A stretch of DNA of 64,000 nucleotides, taken from contig NZ_QPJQ01000007.1 of NCBI RefSeq assembly GCF_003337275.1, forward strand, positions 62,001-126,000. Reading direction: 5' to 3'. Numbering within the stretch: the first letter of the stretch is position 1; each line of letters begins with the position of its first letter. The notes under the pieces are model-generated. The model saw only the letters and a list, made by a program, of their open reading frames with translations, was not told where the DNA came from and made no database searches. This DNA is from Marinomonas foliarum. GTDB taxonomy: Bacteria; Pseudomonadota; Gammaproteobacteria; Pseudomonadales; Marinomonadaceae. Below are positions 36,240 through 45,655 of this stretch, piece by piece. The translations under genes and the position numbers were made by a program.

Positions 36240-37187
36240 ATGAGAATTTGTATCGCAGGCGCATCTGGCGCTTTCGGCATGAAACACATGGACGCCATTG
36301 CGGCGATCGAAGGTGCAGAAGTCGTTTCTGTCGTTGGCACTAAAATCGATGCGATTAAAGCCTTTGCTGAAGAGCGCGGCGTTCCTCACTACACGACAGA
36401 CCTTGCAGAAAGCTTAGCTCGTGACGACGTTGACGCTGTCATCCTAGCAACACCAACTCAAATGCATGCGGCGCAGACTATTCAGTGCCTTGAAGCCGGC
36501 AAACATGTTATGTCTGAAATCCCAATGGCAGACAACATCGAAGACGCTCGCAAAGTGGTTGAAGTGCAGAAGAAAACTGGTCTAGTAGCGATGGCTGGTC
36601 ACACTCGCCGTTTTAACCCTTCCCACCAGTGGATCCACAATAAAATCATGGCGGGTGAATTAAACGTTCAACAAATGGACGTGCAAACTTACTTTTTCCG
36701 TCGCTCGAACAAAAATGCTCTTGGCAAAGCCCGCTCTTGGACCGACCATCTACTTTGGCACCATGCTTGCCACACAGTGGATTTGTTCCAATACCAAACA
36801 GGTGAAACAGCCAGCAAAGTACAAGCACTACAAGGCCCAATCCATCCTGAACTTGGCATTGCCATGGACATGAGCATTGGTATGAAAGTACCTAACGGCG
36901 CAATCTGCACCTTGTCTTTGTCTTTCAATAACGACGGTCCATTCGGCACCTTCTTCCGTTACATTTGTGACAATGGTACTTATATCGCACGTTACGACGA
37001 CCTATTTGATGGCAGCGAAAACAAGATAGACCTATCTGGCGTTGCGGTTTCAAACAACGGCATCGAGCTACAAGATCGTGAGTTCATTGCTGCGATCCAA
37101 GAAGGTCGTGCACCAAACTCTTGTGTCACACAGGCTATCGAAGCGATGGAAACCCTACATCGCCTTGAAGAATGTCTAGAAGCCTAA
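36240..37187 (+). CDS. ligC: 4-Carboxy-2-hydroxymuconate-6-semialdehyde dehydrogenase LigC
   Basis: Oxidises the cyclised product of protocatechuate 4,5-cleavage to 2-pyrone-4,6-dicarboxylate using NAD(P). It is a GFO/IDH/MocA-fold enzyme of 315 residues: Rossmann motif GASGAFG near the start, AGHTRRFNPSHQWIHNKI, QQMDVQTYFFRRSNKNA, and RSWTDHLLWHHACHTVDLF with the active-site His residues. NNDGPFGTFFRYICDNGT is nearly identical to Sphingobium LigC as I recall it. ATG 36240 follows GGAGCAG. It is separated by about 7 kb from the ligJKUIAB operon. Confidence 0.93.
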   Translation: MRICIAGASGAFGMKHMDAIAAIEGAEVVSVVGTKIDAIKAFAEERGVPHYTTDLAESLARDDVDAVILATPTQMHAAQTIQCLEAGKHVMSEIPMADNIEDARKVVEVQKKTGLVAMAGHTRRFNPSHQWIHNKIMAGELNVQQMDVQTYFFRRSNKNALGKARSWTDHLLWHHACHTVDLFQYQTGETASKVQALQGPIHPELGIAMDMSIGMKVPNGAICTLSLSFNNDGPFGTFFRYICDNGTYIARYDDLFDGSENKIDLSGVAVSNNGIELQDREFIAAIQEGRAPNSCVTQAIEAMETLHRLEECLEA

Positions 37188-37237
37188 GGCGCAATAGTCT
37201 AAAGTGACAAGACGCTAAAGTGACTCAACAACACTCA

Positions 37238-37265
37238 AACGGGGAGCTTCGGCTCCCTGTTTTTA
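37238..37265 (+). terminator. Terminator after ligC
   Basis: CGGGGAGC-TTCG-GCTCCCTG tetraloop hairpin followed by five T. Confidence 0.85.
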
Positions 37266-37280
37266 TTTAAGGATATTGTT

Positions 37281-38261
37281 ATGTCAAAACACTCTCACTT
37301 AGCCAATCCAAAGATAGGCTTAGGCTGCATGAATTTGTCCCATGCTTATGGCTCACCGGTTGAAGAAGAACAAGCTATTAAAGCCTTACATCAGGCTTTT
37401 GAGATGGGTTATCGCCATTTTGATACCGCGACTTTATATGGCGGCGGCAAAAATGAGCTTTTGGTTGGCAAAGCACTAAAAGATCGTCGTGATGAATTCT
37501 TCCTCGCCAGCAAATGCGGCATGGCAATGGTCGATGGTAAAAAAGAGATTAACGGCCGACCAGAAAACATCCGCAAGCAATGCGAAGACAGCCTAAAACG
37601 CCTGCAAACAGATCACATCGATTTGTATTATTTGCATCGTCGTGACTTCAATGTGCCAATCGAAGAAAGTGCTGGCGCACTGGGTGAGCTAGTAAAAGAA
37701 GGCAAAATTGGTGCAATAGGTTTATCCGAAGTGTCCGCCGAGACCTTAACCCGTGCCCATAGCGAATACCCTGTTAGCGCCCTTCAGTCCGAATACTCTT
37801 TATGGACACGCAATCCAGAAATCGCGGTTTTAGAAGCCTGTAAAAAATTAGATATTACTTTTGTCGCTTTCAGCCCAGTAGCACGCGGATTCTTAACCGG
37901 TACTCTGAAAGACATCGCGGATTTAGAAGCTAAAGACATTCGCAATAACATGCCACGCTTTAACGCCGAGCATTACCCGAATAACCTTACCTTGTTGAAC
38001 GATTACTTTGCCCTTGCCAAAGATATCGGCTGTACTCCAGCGCAACTGGCCTTGGCTTGGCTCACCGCAAAAGATGAAAATATTGTCCCTATTCCGGGCA
38101 CTCGTTCGGTTAACCATATGAGAGACAATTTTGAAGCGGCGCAATTAAAGCTGGATGCCAAACAAGTCAGCTTGCTAGACGAGATGATCAATCAAAATAA
38201 CGTCCACGGCACGCGATATACTGCAGCCCAACAAGCCGAAATCGATACAGAAGAGTTTTAA
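37281..38261 (+). CDS. Aldo/keto reductase
   Basis: NADPH-dependent TIM-barrel oxidoreductase of 326 residues. The catalytic tetrad can be placed: Asp in HFDTATLYG, Tyr in the same segment, Lys in ASKCGMAM, and His in YYLHRRD. AWLTAKDENIVPIPGTRSV binds the cofactor phosphate. A terminator separates it from ligC, so it likely has its own promoter within the remaining short gap. Its position inside the protocatechuate cluster suggests reduction of an aromatic or ring-cleavage aldehyde, but this is not shown. Confidence 0.82.
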   Translation: MSKHSHLANPKIGLGCMNLSHAYGSPVEEEQAIKALHQAFEMGYRHFDTATLYGGGKNELLVGKALKDRRDEFFLASKCGMAMVDGKKEINGRPENIRKQCEDSLKRLQTDHIDLYYLHRRDFNVPIEESAGALGELVKEGKIGAIGLSEVSAETLTRAHSEYPVSALQSEYSLWTRNPEIAVLEACKKLDITFVAFSPVARGFLTGTLKDIADLEAKDIRNNMPRFNAEHYPNNLTLLNDYFALAKDIGCTPAQLALAWLTAKDENIVPIPGTRSVNHMRDNFEAAQLKLDAKQVSLLDEMINQNNVHGTRYTAAQQAEIDTEEF

Positions 38262-38286
38262 CCTTAGCAAACCTGCTCAACCAATA

Positions 38287-38323
38287 AAAAGCCCCTTTGT
38301 CGATACAAAGGGGCTTTGTTTTT
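38287..38323. terminator. Bidirectional terminator, aldo/keto reductase and pycB
   Basis: AAAGCCCCTTTGT-CGAT-ACAAAGGGGCTTT with A-run left and T-run right; serves both converging genes. Confidence 0.9.
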
Positions 38324-38357
38324 AAAGCGTTTTCTAGGGTATTAACCGAACTTAGAT

Positions 38358-40166
38358 TTACGCAATCTCAATTAGCATTTCACCCGGGGTAACTCGGTCG
38401 CCTTTCTTAACGAAAACGCCTTTTACCGTACCTGCCACATTGGCATGTACTTCGGTTTCCATCTTCATCGCTTCCGTGACGAGTACAGCTTGACCCGCTG
38501 TTACCGTGTCGCCTTCTTTGACCAAGACATCAATGATATTACCTGGCATTGCTGCGCTAACATGGCCTGGTTCTGTGGCACGAGAGCGACCCGCACCACC
38601 TTCAGCAACGTATTCGTTCAGAGATTCGAACACCACTTCTTCTGGCATACCGTCCAAAGACAAGTACAACTTGCGCTTGCCAACCCCAAAGTCACCCACG
38701 CCGGTGATTTCCACATTGTAGACTTCACCATGCACATCGATCTTGAACTCGGTAGCTAAGCCACCCGCTGCTGCACCTTGGCCAGCCTGCTCTGGCGGTA
38801 GCAAGACTTCTGGAACCAAGGTTCCGTCAGCACGTTGCTGTAAAAACTCACGGCCTAGTTCTGGGAACATAGCAAAGGTCAGTACGTCCTCTTCTGATTT
38901 CGCTAACTCGCCGATTTCTTTGCGCAACTTATAAAGCTCTGGCGACAAAGAATCCGCTGGACGCGCGTCATTAACGGTCTCATTGCCCACCGCTTTTTTC
39001 TGTACTTCTGAGTTCACTGCCGCTGGCGGCTGACCGTAACCACCCAATAAATAGCGTTTTACTTCATTCGTAATAGTTTTATAACGCTGACCTGCCAAGA
39101 CGTTATAAACCGCCTGCGTACCAACAATTTGCGAGGTAGGCGTTACCAAAGGCGGATAGCCAAGATCGGCACGAACACGAGGAATCTCAGCGAACACCTC
39201 ACGGATCTTATCTAACGCATTTTGCTCTTTTAACTGATTCGCCAAATTAGACATCATGCCGCCCGGTACTTGGTTAACCTGAACAGACACATCTTCGCGA
39301 GTAAATTCACTTTCAAACTGATGATACTTTTTACGAACATCACGAAAGTAGTCAGCAATCTCTGACAACAGAGCCAAATCCAATCCAGTGTCGTAGTCCG
39401 TATCTTTTAACGCCGCTACTTGAGTCTCCGTCGCTGGATGACTAGTACCACTGGCAAAGGATGAAATCGCGGTATCAATACGATCCGCTCCCGCTTCGAT
39501 TGCTTTAAGCTGACACAAGGGCGCCAATCCTGACGTCGAATGACTGTGAACCACCAAAGGCAAATCAACCGCTTCTTTGATCGCTTTTACCAAATCATAA
39601 GTCGCATAAGGCGTTAACAATCCAGCCATGTCCTTGATCGCAATAGAGTCTGCCCCCATGGCTTGCATGGCTTTGGCTTGCTCGACAAACAAAGCCAGCG
39701 TGTGCACAGGACTGGTCGTATAACAAATCGTACCTTGCGCATGTTTACCGGCTTTTTTCACCGCTTTCATGACTGTTTCAATATTGCGCAGATCATTGAG
39801 AGCATCAAAAACACGGAACACGTCAATACCGTTGTCAGCCGCTTTTTGCACAAAGGCTTCCACCACATCATCAGCATAATGGCGATAACCCAGTAGGTTT
39901 TGGCCACGCAATAACATTTGTAAACGGGTATTTGGCAAAGCTGCTCTAAGCTGACGCAAACGCTCCCAAGGGTCTTCTTTCAAAAAGCGTACGCAGGCAT
40001 CAAAAGTCGCGCCGCCCCACACCTCTAAAGACCAAAAGCCCACTTGATCGAGTTTCTCACAAATCGGTAACATATCCTCCGTACGCATACGAGTGGCAAT
40101 CAGCGATTGGTGTGCATCACGCAAGGTAACATCTGTCACTTCTATTTTTTGTTTAACTTGACTCAT
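38358..40166 (-). CDS. pycB: Pyruvate carboxylase subunit B (carboxyltransferase plus biotin carrier)
   Basis: Transfers carboxyl from biotin to pyruvate, giving oxaloacetate. It has 602 residues: HMGL-type TIM barrel at the N-terminus (VTLRDAHQSLIATRMRT with metal Asp; VHSHSTSGLAP with metal His residues), a conserved PYC/OADA middle region, and a biotinyl domain with biotin on Lys568 in EAMKMETE. A proline/alanine-rich linker (EQAGQGAAAGGLA) precedes the last domain. It follows pycA by 17 bases. With no sodium-pump subunits near, pyruvate carboxylase is preferred over oxaloacetate decarboxylase. Confidence 0.88.
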   Translation of the reverse strand: MSQVKQKIEVTDVTLRDAHQSLIATRMRTEDMLPICEKLDQVGFWSLEVWGGATFDACVRFLKEDPWERLRQLRAALPNTRLQMLLRGQNLLGYRHYADDVVEAFVQKAADNGIDVFRVFDALNDLRNIETVMKAVKKAGKHAQGTICYTTSPVHTLALFVEQAKAMQAMGADSIAIKDMAGLLTPYATYDLVKAIKEAVDLPLVVHSHSTSGLAPLCQLKAIEAGADRIDTAISSFASGTSHPATETQVAALKDTDYDTGLDLALLSEIADYFRDVRKKYHQFESEFTREDVSVQVNQVPGGMMSNLANQLKEQNALDKIREVFAEIPRVRADLGYPPLVTPTSQIVGTQAVYNVLAGQRYKTITNEVKRYLLGGYGQPPAAVNSEVQKKAVGNETVNDARPADSLSPELYKLRKEIGELAKSEEDVLTFAMFPELGREFLQQRADGTLVPEVLLPPEQAGQGAAAGGLATEFKIDVHGEVYNVEITGVGDFGVGKRKLYLSLDGMPEEVVFESLNEYVAEGGAGRSRATEPGHVSAAMPGNIIDVLVKEGDTVTAGQAVLVTEAMKMETEVHANVAGTVKGVFVKKGDRVTPGEMLIEIA

Positions 40167-40183
40167 TTTCTTCCTCCTGCGGA

Positions 40184-41599
40184 TTATCGACCAACATGCG
40201 CTGCAATAGCGGCTGCCAACACCAAAGCGATGTCACTTGGATGGCGTCTAACGGAATAATTTAATAATTCAGGGTGCGCTGGAACGAATCCTGTGTTGAA
40301 CTCGCCCTTAATAAAATCTGGATGTTTTAGAATTTGCTGATAATAATTGGCCGTGGTTTTAATACCATGCAAACGCATATCATCAATAGCTCGACGACCT
40401 CGCGCCACCATTTCATCCCAAGTCAATGCCCACACCACCAGCTTCAAACACATGGAATCAAAGTAAGGCGGAATCTCGTAACCCGTATAAATCGCCGTAT
40501 CAACACGAACACCTGGACCACCTGGTGCGTAGTAGTGGGTAATACGTCCAAAGCTAGGTAAAAAGTCATTCTTTGGATCTTCCGCATTGATACGAAATTG
40601 CATCGCATAACCACGATAACTTATGTCTTCTTGGCGGAAGCTAAGCGGCGAACCAGACGCAATACGAAGCTGTTCACGCACAATATCAACACCGGTAATT
40701 TGCTCGGTAATCGTGTGCTCAACTTGAACTCGTGTATTCATTTCCATGAAATACACTTCATTGCCAGACAGTAAGAACTCCACCGTACCCGCGTTAACAT
40801 AGCCTACCGCTTTGGCTGCTCGCACTGCGAGATCACAAATGTATTGGCGTTGTTCTGGAGTGAGTTGTGGGCTTGGTGCAATCTCTATAAGCTTTTGGTT
40901 ACGACGCTGAATCGAGCAATCACGTTCATACAAATGAATCGCATCACCTTGGGAATCCGCTAATATTTGCACTTCAATATGACAAGGATCAACGATGCAT
41001 TTTTCTAAAAATACTTCTGCGGAACCAAACGCTTTAGTCGCTTCGGAAATAACACGAGGGTATTGAGAGGTTAATTCTTCTGGGGTATCACAGCGTCGAA
41101 TACCGCGACCGCCACCACCAGAAGTGGCCTTAATCATCACTGGATAACCCACTTTCCCTGCTAAAGCTAATGCCTCGTCGAGATTTGCCAGGTTTCCTTC
41201 TGAGCCTGGTGTCACCGGAATGCCTGCCGCACGCATACTGTCACGAGCTTGGGTTTTATCGCCCATTTTATGAATAACAGACGAATGAGGGCCAATAAAG
41301 GTAACGCCTTTTTGCTCACACAATTCAGCAAAATGCGCATTTTCAGATAAAAAGCCATAACCTGGGTGAATCGCATCACAACCCGTTTCTATGGCTAAGT
41401 TCACTAGACGCAAGGGGTCTAAATAACCGGCAAGTGGATCATCACCCAACGAGTAAGACTCGTCTGCACGCTTGGCATGCAACGCATATCGATCCGGTTC
41501 CGTAAATATCGCGACAGAGCGAATCCCAGCCTCTGAGCAAGCGCGAATGATACGAACCGCAATTTCACCTCGGTTGGCGATCAACACTTTTTTTAACAT
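40184..41599 (-). CDS. pycA: Pyruvate carboxylase subunit A (biotin carboxylase)
   Basis: ATP-grasp biotin carboxylase of 471 residues. KVLIANRGEIAVRIIRA starts the preATP domain, KATSGGGGRGIRRC is the glycine-rich ATP loop, and MEMNTRVQVEHTITEQITG is the catalytic Glu/Arg segment. It charges the biotin of PycB. AGGAGTGACTC precedes the ATG. A divergent LysR gene lies 200 bases away, as PycR does beside pycAB in pseudomonads. The AccC of fatty-acid synthesis would normally sit with accB, which is absent. Confidence 0.88.
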   Translation of the reverse strand: MLKKVLIANRGEIAVRIIRACSEAGIRSVAIFTEPDRYALHAKRADESYSLGDDPLAGYLDPLRLVNLAIETGCDAIHPGYGFLSENAHFAELCEQKGVTFIGPHSSVIHKMGDKTQARDSMRAAGIPVTPGSEGNLANLDEALALAGKVGYPVMIKATSGGGGRGIRRCDTPEELTSQYPRVISEATKAFGSAEVFLEKCIVDPCHIEVQILADSQGDAIHLYERDCSIQRRNQKLIEIAPSPQLTPEQRQYICDLAVRAAKAVGYVNAGTVEFLLSGNEVYFMEMNTRVQVEHTITEQITGVDIVREQLRIASGSPLSFRQEDISYRGYAMQFRINAEDPKNDFLPSFGRITHYYAPGGPGVRVDTAIYTGYEIPPYFDSMCLKLVVWALTWDEMVARGRRAIDDMRLHGIKTTANYYQQILKHPDFIKGEFNTGFVPAHPELLNYSVRRHPSDIALVLAAAIAAHVGR

Positions 41600-41653
41600 G
41601 AGTCACTCCTTTCTTGTTTGAAGAGATCACTGCACAACGTAGCGAGCACAACT

Positions 41654-41680
41654 TTTGTACAAATATCTCTGAATATTCAG
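41654..41680. promoter_or_regulatory. Two palindromes in the pycA/LysR divergent region
   Basis: TTTGTACAAA (41654-41663) and CTGAATATTCAG (41669-41680) are perfect palindromes five bases apart, 55-81 bases upstream of pycA. Candidate operators for the adjacent LysR. Confidence 0.45.
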
Positions 41681-41742
41681 ACTACTCAAAGATCAACCAA
41701 AGTAAAAATTGATATTACGACATTTATGTATAAGCTATTCCT

Positions 41743-41784
41743 GATAGATAAAAGCCGATAGATAAGCGCTAATAGATAAACCAA
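41743..41784 (+). repeat. Three tandem 14-base repeats in LysR leader
   Basis: GATAGATAAAAGCC, GATAGATAAGCGCT, AATAGATAAACCAA sit head to tail just before the LysR ribosome site. They share ATAGATAA. Confidence 0.75.
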
Positions 41785-41799
41785 GGGAAAACAAAAACA

Positions 41800-42750
41800 A
41801 TGCCTCAAAGTGTACAAAGCTTAGTCAACCGGCTTACTTTTAGACAACTACAAGTCTTTAATAGCGTTTATGAATTGAGTAGCTACAGCCGAGCTGGTGA
41901 TATGCTGGGGCTGAGCCAACCGGCCGTAAGTAATCAAATACGACAGCTTGAAAGTGCATTAGAACAACCGCTGTTTGAATACGTTGGTCGCCAACTTTAC
42001 AGCACTGCGACTGCCAAGCGATTAGCCAAATGTATTCACGCCATGTTTGATGAAATACAGCGCTTTCAAGACGACTTATCTGAGGAAGCTGGGCTGATAT
42101 CTGGTGAGTTGAACTTAGTAGCTGTGAGTACAGCGCAGTACGTGGTGCCTTATTTGCTTCGGGCCTATACTAGCCTACATCCAAACGTCACCATAAATGT
42201 GAAAGTCATGAACCGCGCTGCAGCTATCAAGCGTCTTGGTGAGAATCATGATGAATTAGCCATAATGGGCATGGTACCCAATGATAAACCTATGTTTAGC
42301 ATACCATTTTTGAACAATGAGCTTATCGCTGTCGCACCACAAAACCATCCTCTTCTCGCCCTAGAAGACATATCATTGAGCGCATTTTTAGAACACAATT
42401 TATTGCTTCGAGAAGCGGGTTCAGGCAGTCGATTAGCTCTTGAACTACATTGCCAAAAACAACGCATTCGCTTACAAGCAGAAATGGAAATCGGTTCTAA
42501 CGACGCCATAAAACATGCCGTTATTGCAGGGCTTGGCGTCGCTGTATTACCTAAACTTAGCATTCTTTCTGAATTAACACTCGGCACTTTAATCGAAGTA
42601 CCGATCAAAGATTTCCCCCTTCGCCGATCTTGGTGCTTGATCCACCCACAAGGACGCCACCCCACTCCTGCGATGCGATCATTTATTGATTACATTCAAC
42701 AAAATATCGGCCAATTTGAAACAATGTTTTCTCGAATGAAAGATAGATAG
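41800..42750 (+). CDS. LysR-family regulator, PycR-like
   Basis: Protein of 316 residues. LTFRQLQVFNSVYELSSYSRA and LSQPAVSNQIRQLESALEQPLFEYVGR form the helix-turn-helix and wing, and the effector domain begins near 95 (GELNLVAVSTAQYVVPYLL), resembling CbbR/PycR types. Divergence from pycA suggests control of pyruvate carboxylase. AAGGGA is 13 bases before the ATG. The repeats immediately upstream may tune its expression. Confidence 0.83.
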   Translation: MPQSVQSLVNRLTFRQLQVFNSVYELSSYSRAGDMLGLSQPAVSNQIRQLESALEQPLFEYVGRQLYSTATAKRLAKCIHAMFDEIQRFQDDLSEEAGLISGELNLVAVSTAQYVVPYLLRAYTSLHPNVTINVKVMNRAAAIKRLGENHDELAIMGMVPNDKPMFSIPFLNNELIAVAPQNHPLLALEDISLSAFLEHNLLLREAGSGSRLALELHCQKQRIRLQAEMEIGSNDAIKHAVIAGLGVAVLPKLSILSELTLGTLIEVPIKDFPLRRSWCLIHPQGRHPTPAMRSFIDYIQQNIGQFETMFSRMKDR

Positions 42751-42988
42751 CCGCCTCATTTTCATGAAGCTCACACCTGCCTTAAATCGCTAGCCTCAGA
42801 CGTAAATCTAACTTCTTCTAAATAAATAGTTGATAAATATATAAACTATTTATTTGAATCAAACGTATACAACACATAACAAGGAATTAACAAATCACCA
42901 ACAACAAATAAAGACGATATAGTATATTGTTTGATCTGTTTTGTAGGAGATTGACTACAAGGAATACGATAAAATCCCGACAATCAGA

Positions 42989-44329
42989 TTGAGGAATATC
43001 ACCATATTTTTCAGCAACAAAGACAAAAAAATCGCTAGGAATACTGCGATTGAACAGGCCGTTTCTCAACGTGAAGACAATGCCTTTATTAAAGCCATGA
43101 AAAAATTTTGCGCAACAATTAGCTTTTCATCAGATGGCACGATACTCGCTGCGAACTCATTATTCCTTAATACAGTAGGCTATTCTCTAGAAGAAATTAA
43201 AGGACAAAAACATGCTCTATTTTGCCCTAGCCAAGTAACCTCCAGCTCCGAATACAAACACTTCTGGTCAGATCTTGCAGCAGGAAAAAGTAAAGAAGGG
43301 ACCGTCTTACGCAGACATAAAGATGGTTCAGACATTTGGCTTGAAGCGACCTATTTTCCAATTGAAGTAGATGGTGTAGTGACAAAAGTCGTCAAAATTG
43401 CTTCCGATGTTACCCAAGCCAAACTTATTGCAGACAGCCAACTAGCCGTCTACAACGCTATTGATCGCTCTTCTGCCACTATTGAATTCACCCCTGACGG
43501 AACAGTTATTACAGCCAATGATAATTTTTTAAGTGCAATGGGTTATCAGTCTAGCAAAGAAATTATCGGTCAGGCGCATCGCAAATTTTGTACTAATGAA
43601 TTCTATGAAAAGCATCCGAATTTTTGGGCAGAGTTAGCGAATGGAGATTTCAAAACAGGACAATTTGAGCGAGTCAGCAAACAAGGTCAAACTGTGTGGC
43701 TAGAAGCCAGCTATAACCCCATTTTCGATCAATTTGGTAAGGTTGTAAAAGTCCTTAAAGTTGCCTCTGACATTACAGAGCGTGTGAACACGCAACTCGC
43801 TATTCAACACGCTGCAAAAGTAGCTCACTCCACGTCAGTAGAAACCGCACAAGTTTCAGAGAATGGCGCTCAAATTTTACGCCGTACAGTCGAAACATCA
43901 GACAAAATCGTGGCCGATGTTGACGTTTCTACAGAGCTAATTGAGCAATTAAACCATCAGTCTGAAAGTATCGCCAAGATAGTGACAACCATTGGCTCCA
44001 TTGCTGATCAAACCAATTTACTTGCATTAAACGCTGCTATTGAAGCCGCTCGCGCAGGTGAAAATGGTCGAGGCTTTGCGGTTGTGGCCGACGAGGTTCG
44101 AACACTTGCAGCAAGAACAAGCAAATCAACGATCGAAATTGATGACATGGTAAAACAGAACAGCAACTTAACTCGTCAAGCCAAAGAAAGTATGAGCAAG
44201 GTGAGTGAACGCTCTAAAGAGAATGCTCAATTTATAGACGAAGCATCCGGCATCATTGATGAGATACTCAAAGGCGCGATACACGTTTCCAATACCGTTA
44301 ACAAATTATTGGATATTGAGAAAAACTAA
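42989..44329 (+). CDS. Soluble chemoreceptor with two PAS domains (BdlA/Aer-like)
   Basis: Protein of about 446 residues with no membrane helix. Two tandem PAS domains (core [22 protein letters not shown] and [22 protein letters not shown]) are each followed by a PAC-like segment ending in ASDVT or ASDIT. A short signalling domain with [20 protein letters not shown] follows. The layout is that of cytoplasmic redox or energy-taxis receptors such as BdlA. The start is unclear: TTG 42989 has no ribosome site, while GAGGA at 42991-42995 is spaced for an ATA codon at 43004. The next ATG (43098) would cut into the first PAS domain. Confidence 0.85.
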   Translation: MRNITIFFSNKDKKIARNTAIEQAVSQREDNAFIKAMKKFCATISFSSDGTILAANSLFLNTVGYSLEEIKGQKHALFCPSQVTSSSEYKHFWSDLAAGKSKEGTVLRRHKDGSDIWLEATYFPIEVDGVVTKVVKIASDVTQAKLIADSQLAVYNAIDRSSATIEFTPDGTVITANDNFLSAMGYQSSKEIIGQAHRKFCTNEFYEKHPNFWAELANGDFKTGQFERVSKQGQTVWLEASYNPIFDQFGKVVKVLKVASDITERVNTQLAIQHAAKVAHSTSVETAQVSENGAQILRRTVETSDKIVADVDVSTELIEQLNHQSESIAKIVTTIGSIADQTNLLALNAAIEAARAGENGRGFAVVADEVRTLAARTSKSTIEIDDMVKQNSNLTRQAKESMSKVSERSKENAQFIDEASGIIDEILKGAIHVSNTVNKLLDIEKN

Positions 44330-44330
44330 A

Positions 44331-44368
44331 AAAATCCGCTATCTATTATCGTAGATAGCGGATTTTTT
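44331..44368. terminator. Bidirectional terminator, PAS receptor and lig operon
   Basis: AAAATCCGCTATCT / AGATAGCGGATTTT with an 8-base loop and A/T runs on both sides, between the plus-strand receptor gene and ligB. Confidence 0.88.
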
Positions 44369-44403
44369 ATATTCACCATGGAATGCTCTAACAAGAAGAT
44401 TTG

Positions 44404-45252
44404 TTACTTCGGCATTTCATGCTCTAACAACATCAAACCAGAACCTGTATTCGAAATTGGCGCATGGTAATTTCGATGCAGCTCGGTCACTTTACCCAGT
44501 AAAGTACCACGCATCGCAATCAACATATTCAGCTCTACCGCTTGCGATCCGCCTTGCTCAACAAGATCCAAGTTGGTGTATTTCGTTAACGCTTCTGGGT
44601 CTGACACCAATTTATCAAGACAATCAATATCAAAAGTACGGTTAATAATACCCGCTCGCTCACCGTCTAACTGATGAGACATACCACCAGTACCAAAGAC
44701 AACCACGTTAAGATCTTCTTCGTAAGATGCCACAGCACGACCGATCGCTTTGCCCAATTCAAACGTACGTTTAGGTTGTGGCATTGGGTATTGTTCACAG
44801 TTGATGCAGACAGGAATAACTTTTACATGACCGTATTTATGACCTGGCCACATAAGATTCAGCGGAACCGTTAATCCATGATCAACCTTCATTTCTTGGC
44901 AGATCGTCATGTCAAAACCTTCGTCGACAATACTGTTGGCAATGTGCCAAGACAAATCTGACTCACCAGTCACTGGTGGAATGGTAGGAATCCCCCAGCC
45001 TTCATCCGCGTTATAATATTCGTCTGCAACCCCCATCGCAAAGGTCGGCTTTTTATCAATAAAAAACTCCAAGCCATGATCGTTGTAAAACAAAATGATA
45101 ACGTCTGGTTTCTTCTCGTTTAGCCAATCACGCACTGGTGGGTAACCATCAAAAAATGGTTTCCAATATGGCGTTTCTTCCAACCCATTCGCCATTGCGT
45201 TCGCAATCGCAGGAATATGGGAAGTCGTTACTGCACCAATAATGTTAGCCAT
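44404..45252 (-). CDS. ligB: Protocatechuate 4,5-dioxygenase beta subunit LigB
   Basis: Catalytic subunit of the extradiol dioxygenase that opens protocatechuate between C4 and C5. It has 282 residues. Iron ligands align as His12 (TTSHIPA), His59 (FYNDHGLEF) and Glu240 (GGSQAVELNML). His193 in GTGGMSHQL matches the catalytic base of Sphingobium LigB. Its ATG overlaps the ligA stop by one base (TAATG), indicating coupled synthesis of the two subunits. Last gene of the operon. Confidence 0.95.
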   Translation of the reverse strand: MANIIGAVTTSHIPAIANAMANGLEETPYWKPFFDGYPPVRDWLNEKKPDVIILFYNDHGLEFFIDKKPTFAMGVADEYYNADEGWGIPTIPPVTGESDLSWHIANSIVDEGFDMTICQEMKVDHGLTVPLNLMWPGHKYGHVKVIPVCINCEQYPMPQPKRTFELGKAIGRAVASYEEDLNVVVFGTGGMSHQLDGERAGIINRTFDIDCLDKLVSDPEALTKYTNLDLVEQGGSQAVELNMLIAMRGTLLGKVTELHRNYHAPISNTGSGLMLLEHEMPK

Positions 45253-45614
45253 TAGACTTCTCCTCGCCCATTTTTTTCTAGCATTGCTTTGAATTCATCC
45301 GTACTCATACCGGTTTGCAATCCACCAATATCTTGCATGTTTAGTTTTAGCAAACCCGTAAACTTTGCTAAATAATAAATACTGCCACCTTCACGCAAAA
45401 GCCCAATCACATCTCTATTACGAATGGCTTCTTTTTGCGCTTCTGTGAGTTTGAACTTTTCACAGTAAGCTTCTGGATCAGCATTAAATTCATCACGTGC
45501 TACTTGCTCATTAAACGAGTAACACATTTTATTTAAGCCATAGCCTTTCTTGGCCATTTGGCCATCAAAAAGGTACGTCCCTTGAAACTGTCGATCTGTA
45601 TAGTTACTAGCCAT
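45252..45614 (-). CDS. ligA: Protocatechuate 4,5-dioxygenase alpha subunit LigA
   Basis: Small helical subunit of 120 residues that caps the LigB active site. The LigA pattern is clear: YNKMC-like LNKMCYSFN, ARDEFNADPEAYCEKFKLTEAQKEAI, and DVIGLLREGGSIYYLAKFTGL. The final segment QTGMSTDEFKAMLEKNGR is typical. GAGGT precedes the ATG. Partner of LigB and directly downstream of ligI. Confidence 0.94.
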   Translation of the reverse strand: MASNYTDRQFQGTYLFDGQMAKKGYGLNKMCYSFNEQVARDEFNADPEAYCEKFKLTEAQKEAIRNRDVIGLLREGGSIYYLAKFTGLLKLNMQDIGGLQTGMSTDEFKAMLEKNGRGEV

Positions 45615-45655
45615 CTTGCTAACCTCTATTTTTATACTTTACGGCGGAATGTGGA

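Noticed and set aside
38358-41599. Oxaloacetate decarboxylase sodium pump or acetyl-CoA carboxylase
   Set aside because: No beta/gamma pump subunits and no separate accB; PycA-PycB order with a LysR neighbour fits pyruvate carboxylase.
41743-41784. Possible CRISPR-like repeat
   Set aside because: Units are 14 bases, directly adjacent without spacers and imperfect; no cas genes nearby.
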